Virus record (IMG/VR): IMGVR_UViG_3300020477_000142
Location: 1-22,831 of that record
DNA from: a virus
Length of the DNA: 22,831 bases
Strand: one strand, 5' to 3'
Shown here: piece after piece, positions 8,424-16,300 of the stretch
How positions within the stretch are numbered: the first letter of the stretch is position 1
Layout: the number at the start of each line of letters is the position of its first letter
Program-made: the position numbers and the translations under genes
The notes under the pieces: model-generated
What the model was told of the DNA's origin: nothing
Database searches by the model: none
The model's input: only the letters and a program-made list of their open reading frames with translations

Positions 8424-9641
8424 TTATGCTGTTAGTCTTGTTAAATATTGATAGTAAGGATCAGTATTACTATAATCAACTAGTGATTGAAAATAATTAG
8501 TATTACCAATACCATATAAAGGTTGTCCTGCATATCCTTGATTGACCCAATCTACATTTGCTGATTCATAAGGAATTAAAGCTGCCTCGGCAGGTCCTAA
8601 TCCACCACCACTAATAGAATCATCTCCGTAACCTGCTGCTGTTTGAAGTAAACTTACAGCTCCTCCTGCTGTTGAAACCCCTAAACCCCATTTTTCTAAT
8701 TTAGATAATTCACTTTTTGTTGCTGCAACACCTGCACCCTCAGATACTTTAGGTACAGTAGCCTTTCTGCCAACCTGTCCAGACCACCTTTTACTTCTGT
8801 AATCTTTCGGTACTTCTCCAAATTTTGGTGGTTCAATCCATCCTTCTTGTCCACGAAGTTTCCACGTATTAGGTGTACCTGTCTGTGATAAATCGAATCC
8901 TTGACCAACTTGACCAATAGCTCTAAATGGTTTTGAACCAGATTGTATTTCACCAAGAGTTGAAGCATTTAGATCATCAAAACTATATACATAACCTTCT
9001 GCGTCTTTAATATATCCAAACTCATTTCCTAATTGGGTTGCTAAATCAGGATTACCTACAATATCATCATAAGTTAATCCTCGACTATGTAAAGTTTTAC
9101 CAAGCTCTTGACCAGTTGGAGCATTTATAAATTTATCATATTCTACTTGATCAAAATTAGCATGTGTTGGGTCTAGCTTTTCAAGGTTTTGCGTAAATGC
9201 TCTATTCTGTTGTGTTTCTAAACCTAAGAACTCTCTCCCTTTATCAAGCTGACCACTCATCCAATTTGCAAACTTATCTGATAAACCTGCTTGATACTCT
9301 GCAGTACCAGCAGCAGCCCAAGAACCTCCTGTTACTACATTTAAAACTCTTTTAATGCCTCCTGTTATAGTAGAATAGGCTTGACCAACTTTTGCTCCAG
9401 CCCAATGTAGACCTCTCATAACTGTACCAAAACCTTTTCCTAATGTACCAGCCCATTGACCAAATTGACCCCACCAAGCTCCTAACTGTGGCATCATAAT
9501 CATCATAGCTAACATTCCGATTGGACCAAGCTTACCAAAGAATTTACCTACACCTTTAAAAACTTTCTTAAAAGCTTTACCAACACTTTTTAAACCTGTT
9601 TTAATTCCTTTTCCAATTTTTTTTAATAGTTTTTTTATCAT
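8424..9641 (-). CDS. putative membrane-active internal virion protein
   Basis: A 405-residue protein in the ejection-protein cluster. Its first 37 residues hold 13 lysines spaced every 3-4 residues among Leu/Ile/Phe/Val and Gly (MIKKLLKKIGKGIKTGLKSV...), the pattern of a cationic amphipathic, membrane-disrupting helix. A hydrophobic Met-rich stretch follows (about 41-58, IGMLAMMIMMPQLGAWWG), then a Gly/Ala/Trp-rich region to about 100. The rest is globular and Gly/Tyr-rich with no recognised domain. A role like T7 gp14, the ejection protein that inserts first into the outer membrane, is plausible by position and N-terminal chemistry, but no homology is claimed. The ATG has a strong AAAAGGAG site 5 bases upstream. 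Confidence 0.6.
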   Translation of the reverse strand: MIKKLLKKIGKGIKTGLKSVGKAFKKVFKGVGKFFGKLGPIGMLAMMIMMPQLGAWWGQFGQWAGTLGKGFGTVMRGLHWAGAKVGQAYSTITGGIKRVLNVVTGGSWAAAGTAEYQAGLSDKFANWMSGQLDKGREFLGLETQQNRAFTQNLEKLDPTHANFDQVEYDKFINAPTGQELGKTLHSRGLTYDDIVGNPDLATQLGNEFGYIKDAEGYVYSFDDLNASTLGEIQSGSKPFRAIGQVGQGFDLSQTGTPNTWKLRGQEGWIEPPKFGEVPKDYRSKRWSGQVGRKATVPKVSEGAGVAATKSELSKLEKWGLGVSTAGGAVSLLQTAAGYGDDSISGGGLGPAEAALIPYESANVDWVNQGYAGQPLYGIGNTNYFQSLVDYSNTDPYYQYLTRLTA

Positions 9642-9659
9642 TTTTTCTCCTTTTAATCT

Positions 9660-12263
9660 TTAGGAATCTGTAGATACAGTAGTTGCTCCGTATGATGCAG
9701 AAAGAACACTATTAATTAAAGTACCAACAGTACCACTCCAATTCTCTGCAGCACCAGCCCCATCATTACCAAGAGCAGTTGCTAATAATTGTGTCTTTCT
9801 AGTAGCTTCATTCTCAGCAGCTTTAAATTCATAATCAGCTTTATCTCTTAATTCTTGCCACATCATTGCCATACTTGTTTTTTCTAAATCAAAAGCATTC
9901 ATGGCATTTTGCATATTTACCTGATTTTGTGCTGCTGTATCGGCAAGATTTAATTTTCTTCGCCAATCTACATTAGACATTTCTATAGCTTGTGCATTTG
10001 CCGTATTCCATTTAACCCTTTCAAAATCTCTTTGTGAATTATATTTAGCAATATCATTAATCATTGCTGCATTGGCTTTTGATATATCGGCTTCTATACC
10101 AACTCGTCTAGCTTCAGCAGCATTCTTAGAATTAGCATTAAATTGTGCCATAGCATCTTTTCTTGAAGCATTTTGTAAATCTATTTGTGCTCCTAAGTTT
10201 GCCATAAAGGTATCAACTTGTTGTTGAGATTGTGCATTAAATTGTAAAGAAGCATTTTGAGCAGCTTGATTACTTAACATTCTTTGTTGGTCCATTTGAC
10301 CATTAACAATTCTGGATTGTTGAACATTTGATAAATTTGCTAAGTCCATATTTAAGAAACTTTTAGCATTATTAACTGCTACTCTTTCTCTTGTACCTAA
10401 ATTTGCTACATCTAATTGTGCCCATGAAGCTGCTGTTTGCATGGCTGCTTGTTGTAAATTACTAGCATTAGTAAATGTTACAGTTTGTAAAAATTTACTA
10501 TTACTTAAAGCAGTTTGTTGATCAGCAGTAAACTGAGCCATGTTTAAATTAAAAGTTTTATCAGCATTACTCAAGGCAGTTTGTTGTGCCATTTGAGCAT
10601 CTATTTGACTAGCTTGTGCTTCTATGCTTCGTTGTTGTAAAACACTTTCTTTAATAGTTTGAGCATTAGATTGTGCTAAAGGTGTTGCTGCTGATATAAT
10701 AGCATTAAACAAAGCATCTCTACCAACTGTTGAAGCATCTAATCCTCTTTGAGCTAATAGTTGATTTACTGCTGCAACTGCAGGTTTTGCAAAATTAGGT
10801 ATTTCACCTGATTCCATACCACTTAATAAAGATTCTAATTGTACATTTACTAAAGCTTCATTAGGTAATCCTTCTATTATACCTCTTTCAACTTCGGTAT
10901 ACTCCATTAACTTCTCTTCTAATAAGTCAGGATCATTAGCAAAGTCATTAATATCTTCTTCTGATAGTCCTGCTTTTCTAAGTTGTTTCTTAGCTCTTAA
11001 TACTCTTGGTAAAGTAGTTCCTGCTATTTTAGCAGCAGTAGCTTTTGCTTCAGGGTCTAAAGTTCCAATAACTCTATCAGTTAATCTTGATGCTGCTTCT
11101 TCCTCAGATATAGTAACTCCTTCTGCAGCCATTGTTAAAGACTGTGCTTCTACATTAGCTTTTGACTCTGGACTTAATTCACCAGTAGCAGGATCAATTA
11201 TAGGTGCAGCAGCAATTTGTTCTGCTGTATATTTCCCTGCTGTTATATCGTCAGGGGCTATGACATCAGTAGTAGCAGTTGCTGTAGTAACTCCTTCTGG
11301 TTCTATAACAGGAATAGGTTGTCCTGCTTTAGCATGTCCTGCAGGATATCTTTCGTAATCATCCCCTGCAACATTCATTCTAAAACCACCTGCTGTTGTA
11401 GCATCTAGTTCATCTGCTAGAGCATCTGTTGTTAGTTCTTTTGCTGTTATATCTTTTACAGCAGGTATAAGTTCTCCTGCTTTTTCATGTCCTTCAGGAT
11501 ACCTTACATAATCTGTGCCGTCTGGTGTTAAAACATAACCAGCTTTCATAGGAGCTTTTATAACTGCTTTCTCTTTTGCCCCTTCTCCTGCAGCACCTGA
11601 TATAACATCTTGTGCTGCTGCCTCCCATCTTCTAGGGTCTTGCGTATATTCTCTAGGTGGTTCAATCCATTGTCCATCAGTCCAATTCCAATCATCTCCA
11701 ACACCTTCAGGTCTAACCCATGTATTGTCTTCTGTTAATATAAGACCTGTATCAGGATGTTGATCTCCTATATTATAAGTTATACCATCATCATCAGGAG
11801 GAGGAGGTGGTGGTGGAGGAGGAGGTGGCACATCAGAACCTTTAAGTATCCATACTCCATTTTCCTGATCATATTCAAACTTTCCAGAACGTAGAGCTTC
11901 TCCCATAGTAGCATAACCATAAGCCGTCCACCAACCAACTTCTCTTTCTCTTCCTCTTGTAATAGACGGAGGAGGAGGTAAATCAGACGGAGGAGGAGGT
12001 ACATCAGACGGAGGAGAAGGAGGTACATCTGGTGGATTTGCTAAAGAACCTGCTAGTCCTGTCATGCCTAACCTATTACGATAATCTGCTTCGGTTTCAC
12101 CAGGTTCTTTTTTAAATTGATCTAAATTTTTAAGATTAATACCACCAACTTGTTTAGAAACACGACCACCTTTACGCATATCTAAACGTGCTGGTCCACC
12201 TTTACGATAGCGTAGTTTTTTATTCTTTCTAGCTATTTTTTTATTTTTACTATTTCTTGCCAT
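9660..12263 (-). CDS. large helical internal virion protein with basic, Pro-rich N-terminus
   Basis: An 867-residue virion-type protein in four parts. Residues 1-53 are very basic, with KGGPARLDMRKGGRVSK at 21-37. A Pro-rich region follows at 77-99, plus an 11-proline run at 146-156. Two degenerate repeats of GYVLTPDGTDYVRYPEGH type lie at about 242-268 and 293-320. From about 330 onward there is a long Ala/Gln/Asn/Met-rich helical section with recurring QTALSN and AAQN-like phrases, typical of extended coiled proteins in phage capsids or tails. It begins one base after the stop of the 80-residue gene (TAATATG), with GAGGTG upstream as ribosome site. Ejection-tunnel or core component is inferred from size, composition and place. 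No enzymatic motif is seen. Confidence 0.65.
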   Translation of the reverse strand: MARNSKNKKIARKNKKLRYRKGGPARLDMRKGGRVSKQVGGINLKNLDQFKKEPGETEADYRNRLGMTGLAGSLANPPDVPPSPPSDVPPPPSDLPPPPSITRGREREVGWWTAYGYATMGEALRSGKFEYDQENGVWILKGSDVPPPPPPPPPPPDDDGITYNIGDQHPDTGLILTEDNTWVRPEGVGDDWNWTDGQWIEPPREYTQDPRRWEAAAQDVISGAAGEGAKEKAVIKAPMKAGYVLTPDGTDYVRYPEGHEKAGELIPAVKDITAKELTTDALADELDATTAGGFRMNVAGDDYERYPAGHAKAGQPIPVIEPEGVTTATATTDVIAPDDITAGKYTAEQIAAAPIIDPATGELSPESKANVEAQSLTMAAEGVTISEEEAASRLTDRVIGTLDPEAKATAAKIAGTTLPRVLRAKKQLRKAGLSEEDINDFANDPDLLEEKLMEYTEVERGIIEGLPNEALVNVQLESLLSGMESGEIPNFAKPAVAAVNQLLAQRGLDASTVGRDALFNAIISAATPLAQSNAQTIKESVLQQRSIEAQASQIDAQMAQQTALSNADKTFNLNMAQFTADQQTALSNSKFLQTVTFTNASNLQQAAMQTAASWAQLDVANLGTRERVAVNNAKSFLNMDLANLSNVQQSRIVNGQMDQQRMLSNQAAQNASLQFNAQSQQQVDTFMANLGAQIDLQNASRKDAMAQFNANSKNAAEARRVGIEADISKANAAMINDIAKYNSQRDFERVKWNTANAQAIEMSNVDWRRKLNLADTAAQNQVNMQNAMNAFDLEKTSMAMMWQELRDKADYEFKAAENEATRKTQLLATALGNDGAGAAENWSGTVGTLINSVLSASYGATTVSTDS
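11796..11828 (-). repeat. 11-proline codon tract
   Basis: Eleven consecutive proline codons (CCT and CCA mixed) encode residues 146-156 of the 867-residue protein, directly before three Asp. Shorter Pro runs lie 47-69 residues upstream. Runs of this length stall ribosomes unless EF-P acts (established knowledge). The mix of CCT and CCA shows it is not a simple trinucleotide microsatellite. Confidence 0.9.
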
Positions 12264-12264
12264 A

Positions 12265-12507
12265 TTACTTCACCTCAAAAAGCTTATCAAGCTTCTCTTC
12301 AATCTTATCTAAAGTGTCAAAAACTCTATCCATACCATCTGATAATTCTTTTTTAGTTACATAGTCTTTTGCCATTTCTTCTCTCGTTTTATTTAATAGT
12401 ATATCAAGTCTTTTAGATTCTGATGTATTACTTCTTATTGTATAAAGTAGTGGAGCTACCACCAGTGTTAATAAAATATTCCACATTATATATGGTGATA
12501 ATTCCAT
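12265..12507 (-). CDS. small protein: N-terminal TM helix plus coiled coil
   Basis: An 80-residue protein with one N-terminal membrane segment (about 5-23, PYIMWNILLTLVVAPLLYTI) and a charged heptad-like helix from about 30 to the end (KELSDGMDRVFDTLDKIEEKLDKL). Its start has a strong AAGGAG site and it couples to the large virion gene (1-base gap). The architecture is shared by several small phage membrane proteins (XhlA-like haemolysin accessory proteins, Rz-like spanins, tail-associated TM proteins). Since it is located among virion genes and not with lysozyme/holin, a virion-assembly or ejection role is as likely as lysis. Its function is not recognised. Confidence 0.65.
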   Translation of the reverse strand: MELSPYIMWNILLTLVVAPLLYTIRSNTSESKRLDILLNKTREEMAKDYVTKKELSDGMDRVFDTLDKIEEKLDKLFEVK

Positions 12508-12529
12508 TTAGTTCTCCTTAAATATTATA

Positions 12530-12859
12530 TTAAGAAGGGATTGTATAGCTTTGATCAGGTACAGGGTTTACTACAGGATTTGTAATAACCGAATCAACCT
12601 GACTAGCAAATATATCATCCCAATGTGAAGTTGGGCATAAAGCTTCAATTTGTGATTTAGTCCAATCACCTTTAGCTTTTGCTGTGAAATTAACTGTACC
12701 ATCAGATTCAGTAGCGACTACATACTCACTAAAAGTACTTGTATAGTACGTAGCATCGCCTTCTGAATCGTTTTCATAGGTCATTTCTAAAGCCCACTCT
12801 TCAACCTTACTGTTCTTTTCAGCAGGAATAGCTTTGGTTAGTGTTTTAGTTACTGCCAT
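12530..12859 (-). CDS. conserved-style small hypothetical protein after the fibre locus
   Basis: A 109-residue soluble protein with a good AAGGAG ribosome site 7 bases before ATG. It is beta-rich and hydrophilic: MAVTKTLTKAIPAEKNSK, a Tyr/Thr/Glu-rich middle (YYTSTFSEYVVATESDGTV), then a DWTKSQIEALCPTSHWDDIF segment (about 65-84) that looks helical, and a Pro/Val tail. No membrane helix or catalytic motif is visible. Lying between the MORN-repeat gene and the TM/coiled-coil gene, it could be a minor tail or head component. I do not recognise the family. Confidence 0.6.
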   Translation of the reverse strand: MAVTKTLTKAIPAEKNSKVEEWALEMTYENDSEGDATYYTSTFSEYVVATESDGTVNFTAKAKGDWTKSQIEALCPTSHWDDIFASQVDSVITNPVVNPVPDQSYTIPS

Positions 12860-12880
12860 TTTTATTCTCCTTATTATTAA

Positions 12881-13234
12881 TTATTTTCTAATGCTTCGAC
12901 TTTTGCCGAGAGTTCCTTTTTCTTTTAATTGAAATTTTTTCCAATCGTCAGAACGTCTTCCGTTTTCAATAAGAGTTCCTTTTTCGTTTAATTGTCCATT
13001 TTCATAAAAATGTTCACTTAGTCCATTTGGAATACCATCTTTATACATAGTTTTTTCTTTTACGTTTCCATTTTTCCAATACCAAGTTGCTAATCCATTT
13101 CTATATCCAACTACATTATTTGGTTGATTACCCATTACAATTTTATCAGAAGGTCTATTTTTTGGATGACCAGTTTCATACTCTTCTAAAAAAATTTCAG
13201 TTCCAATTGGTTTATTAATAAGTTCTTTTGGCAT
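12881..13234 (-). CDS. MORN_2-repeat protein (YwqK-like), rearranged at both ends
   Basis: From ATG 13234 this is 117 residues. Residues ~45-93 contain MORN_2-type units: NGLATWYWKNGNVKEKTMY, KDGIPNGLSEHFYENGQLNE, KGTLIENG. YwqK-like proteins of this kind occur in bacteria and phages without a settled function. Two things are odd. The ATG has no ribosome site at a usable distance, while the same frame stays open to the fibre stop and has AGAGGAA just before an ATA codon at 13297; the product may therefore start about 21 residues earlier. The end (GTLGKSRSIRK) is not MORN-like; one frame over it reads KELSAKVEALENN, a coiled-coil end like that of the fibre just upstream. Position suggests a fibre-associated accessory gene, which is inference. 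Confidence 0.65.
   Translation of the reverse strand: MPKELINKPIGTEIFLEEYETGHPKNRPSDKIVMGNQPNNVVGYRNGLATWYWKNGNVKEKTMYKDGIPNGLSEHFYENGQLNEKGTLIENGRRSDDWKKFQLKEKGTLGKSRSIRK
12909..12994 (-). repeat. 23-nt direct repeat, 63 nt apart, inside the MORN gene
   Basis: Two copies at 12972-12994 and 12909-12931 differ at one base in 23 and encode QLNEKGTL and QLKEKGTL. The 63-base period (21 codons) equals one MORN_2 unit, so the copies look like adjacent units. The second unit lacks the usual aromatic-Glu-Asn-Gly phrase before it, and its continuation after GTL is lost. The near-identity contrasts with the diverged earlier units. Confidence 0.85.
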
Positions 13235-13300
13235 CTCTACATAGTAACCAGTAAATTTTAATGTTTTATTATCTGACCTAAATCTTTCAATAAATATTAT

Positions 13301-13307
13301 TTCCTCT
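13301..13307 (-). promoter_or_regulatory. ribosome-binding site without a canonical start codon
   Basis: AGAGGAA on the minus strand lies 11 bases after the fibre stop. The following in-frame codons (for the MORN gene) are ATA, ATA, TTT, ATT, GAA, with no ATG, GTG or TTG in that frame until 13234. Spacing suits the ATA at 13297. A TTG in another frame opens only a 10-codon ORF. This site therefore decides, or contradicts, the annotated MORN start. Confidence 0.5.
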
Positions 13308-13317
13308 GATATTTTTG

Positions 13318-16300
13318 TTAGTTTGATTCTAATTCTTCAATCCTTTTCGCTTGTTCACTCACTTGTGTCGAGAGTTCTTGTATTGCTTTGGTAAGTATAG
13401 GTATTAATGCACTATATTTTAGTGTAAGAGAATGTTCATTATTTGTATCAACAATATGATCATCTTCCCAACCTATAGATTTTTCAATTTCTTTAACTTC
13501 CTGTGCTATAAAACCTGTATGTTTTCGTATTTCTTTTTTAGAATGATCTCTTTCCCCATATTTAAGATCTTCAAAATCATAATAATTAGTTCTATTATCC
13601 CAAACATAAGTTACAGGTCGCATTTGATTGACAAAGTTTAATCCAGCATTATCAGGAAGTGTCTCAATATCTGTTTTATCTCTTACATCTGAACCTGTTG
13701 ACCAACCTACTTTAACAAAAGCATTGGCAATATTATTGTTACCAATTACAACCTGATTATCTGCTGTAGTAATGTTTCCACCGGGAGCAGATGCGTTTCT
13801 TCCAGTTTCTTTACCAAGAGCTATATTATTAGTGCCAGTTGTTACATTTTCCAGAGCTTTATGTCCTACTGCTACATTACTGCCTCCACTGGCAGCACCT
13901 AAAGCAGCATAACCTATAGCAACAGCTTCAGAACCTGTCGTAATGGCATCCATAGCAGTAACACCTATAGCAACATTATAACTTCCTGTTGTATTTGCTA
14001 TTAAAGCATCAGCACCCACAGCAGTATTATTTGCTCCTGTAGTATTAGCAGTTAAAGCCTTTCTACCTAGACCTGTATTTCCGTTTGCCGTGGTATTAGC
14101 TTTTAAAGCTTCAAAACCAACTGCCACATTTATAGTACCTGTGCTATTCGTATATAAAGCATTTCTGCCTACCGCTGTATTATCAGCAGCAGCATTAGTC
14201 GCTAAAGCTGCATAACCAACGGCAACATTACTATCAACTGTAGTTGCAGTTTCTAGAGCATTCTGACCAATCGCTACATTGTAATCACCTGTGGTAATTG
14301 CAGTAGCAGCAGATTTACCAATAGCTGTATTTGATGAACCTGTTGTATTAGCATCTAGTGCTTGATAACCCACGGCAGTATTATTATCACCAGTAGTTAA
14401 AGCTGCAAATACATCAATACCTAAACCAGTATTATAATTTGCTCCACTAATAGTTCCTGTTGTAGCATCTCCCAACATAATTGAACCAGTACCAAAAGTC
14501 TTAGCATCTGATAAATCATTTATAGCAGAAGCACCACCACTTGCAGCATCTTCCCAAGCTACACCACTTCCTGTAGAAGTTAGAACTTGTCCATCACTAC
14601 CCTGTGCTCCACCGACTGTTAAGTTATCTGTTTCTAAAGTTCCGTCAATATCGGCATCACCTGAAATATCTAAACTAGCAGCATCCACTTCACCTGTTAC
14701 TGTTATGGAATCTACGAAAGCATCTTTCCAACGTACTCCAGTAGCCCCTAAGTCAACATCACTATCTGTTTGTGGACCAAAGATATTATCGCCTAAATAT
14801 ACTTGTTCTACATTTGCTGCATAGAAATGAATTTCATCTGCTGTTTCAAAGTCTATCTTAGTTTGATCATCTTCACCAATTTTAATATCTGTTGCTAATA
14901 AAGATGTAATTCCTGTTTGTGCAGCATCTACTGTAAAGGTTAAATCAAATGGATCACCATCTGAACCAGTAGAAGTATCTGTCCAGTTTGTAGTTAGACC
15001 TGAACCAATAAATTTAATTTCTTCAGCATTTGAAATAGAAACTTCTGTACCATCATCATCTTCCATAATAAAAGCTGACATACCACCAGCTTGAGAATCT
15101 ACATAAGCTTTAACTGATTGTTGTGAAGGAATACCTGTTGCACTATCAGAAGACATATCATCTTCATCAAGGAATGCTTTACCATCTAATATATTAAGTT
15201 CGGCTGCTGTAGAACTAACTGCTGTACTTCCAAGTACGAGTTGTCCATCAGGAACTACTACTCTTGCTGCACCTGCTAAAATTAAATCATCTACTGATTC
15301 ATCCCAAAGCATGTATGCACTAGCAGTTGCTCCGAAAAACTTAACATCGTATCCAGTATCATCAACACCAACAGTAACTGTATTATCTATCTGTACTGCT
15401 CCGTCAATATCAACAGCATCTAAGTTTGTTGTTCCATCAATATCTGCATTTCCAGATATATCTAAAGACCCTGCATCTAATTCACCTGCAATAGTTAATA
15501 ATCCACTTGAAGGATTATAGGTAAAGCCAGTATCTGTTTCAGCACCTTGAGAACCTGTTGCACCATCTACGAATATAGGATATACAGTTTCATCAGTACT
15601 ATTATTAGCAGAAGCTGTAAAAGTTGCAGCGTTTCCTGTAGTATCTTGGTTAAGTGTACCAATTACAAAGTCTAATGTATTATCACCATCTTCATAAGTT
15701 ACAGTAATACCTGTCTCAGTATTAGAGCCAACCATAGCTCCTACAGTATCTGCAATAGTTTCGGCTAGAGTAACTCCACCAATAGTTATTGCATCGGCTT
15801 CTAATGTACCATCTATATCAGCATCACCTGAAACATCTAGCGTAGTTAAATCTAACTCTCCTGCTATGGTAACATTACCATCTGCTAAAGTTATTAAATC
15901 TGTATCAGAAGTATGCCCAATAGTTGTTCCATTAATTATAACGTTATCAACTGTTAAAGTTGTTAGTGTGCCTAATGAAGTTATATTAGATTGAGCAGCC
16001 CCTGTTACTGTAGCTGCTGTACCACTTGTATTTCCTGTAACATTACCAGTAATATTACCAGTAAATGTAGCAGTAACACCTGTAGTAGTCAACATTCCTG
16101 TACTAGGATTGTATGTTAAACCTGTATCACTCTCAGCACCTTGCGATCCTGTAGCTCCGTCAACAAAGATTGGGTATACTGTTTCATCAGTACTATTGTT
16201 TGCAGAAATTGTAATATTGTCTGCTGTTCCTGTTGTGTCTTGATTTAATGTTCCAATAACAAAGTCTAAAGTATTATCTCCATCTTCGTAAGTAACTGTT

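Noticed and set aside
8696-8968. A 90-codon minus-strand frame within the 405-residue virion gene.
   Set aside because: It lies wholly inside a well-supported gene in another frame, with no ribosome site of its own.
11780-12028. A Leu-rich minus-strand open frame of 82 codons.
   Set aside because: It is a shifted reading of the proline-codon-rich section of the 867-residue gene; the main frame covers it fully.
12881-13234. Calling the MORN/YwqK-like gene a toxin-antitoxin antitoxin.
   Set aside because: YwqK-like proteins are sometimes labelled antitoxins in databases, but no toxin gene is adjacent and the locus is within the late virion operon.
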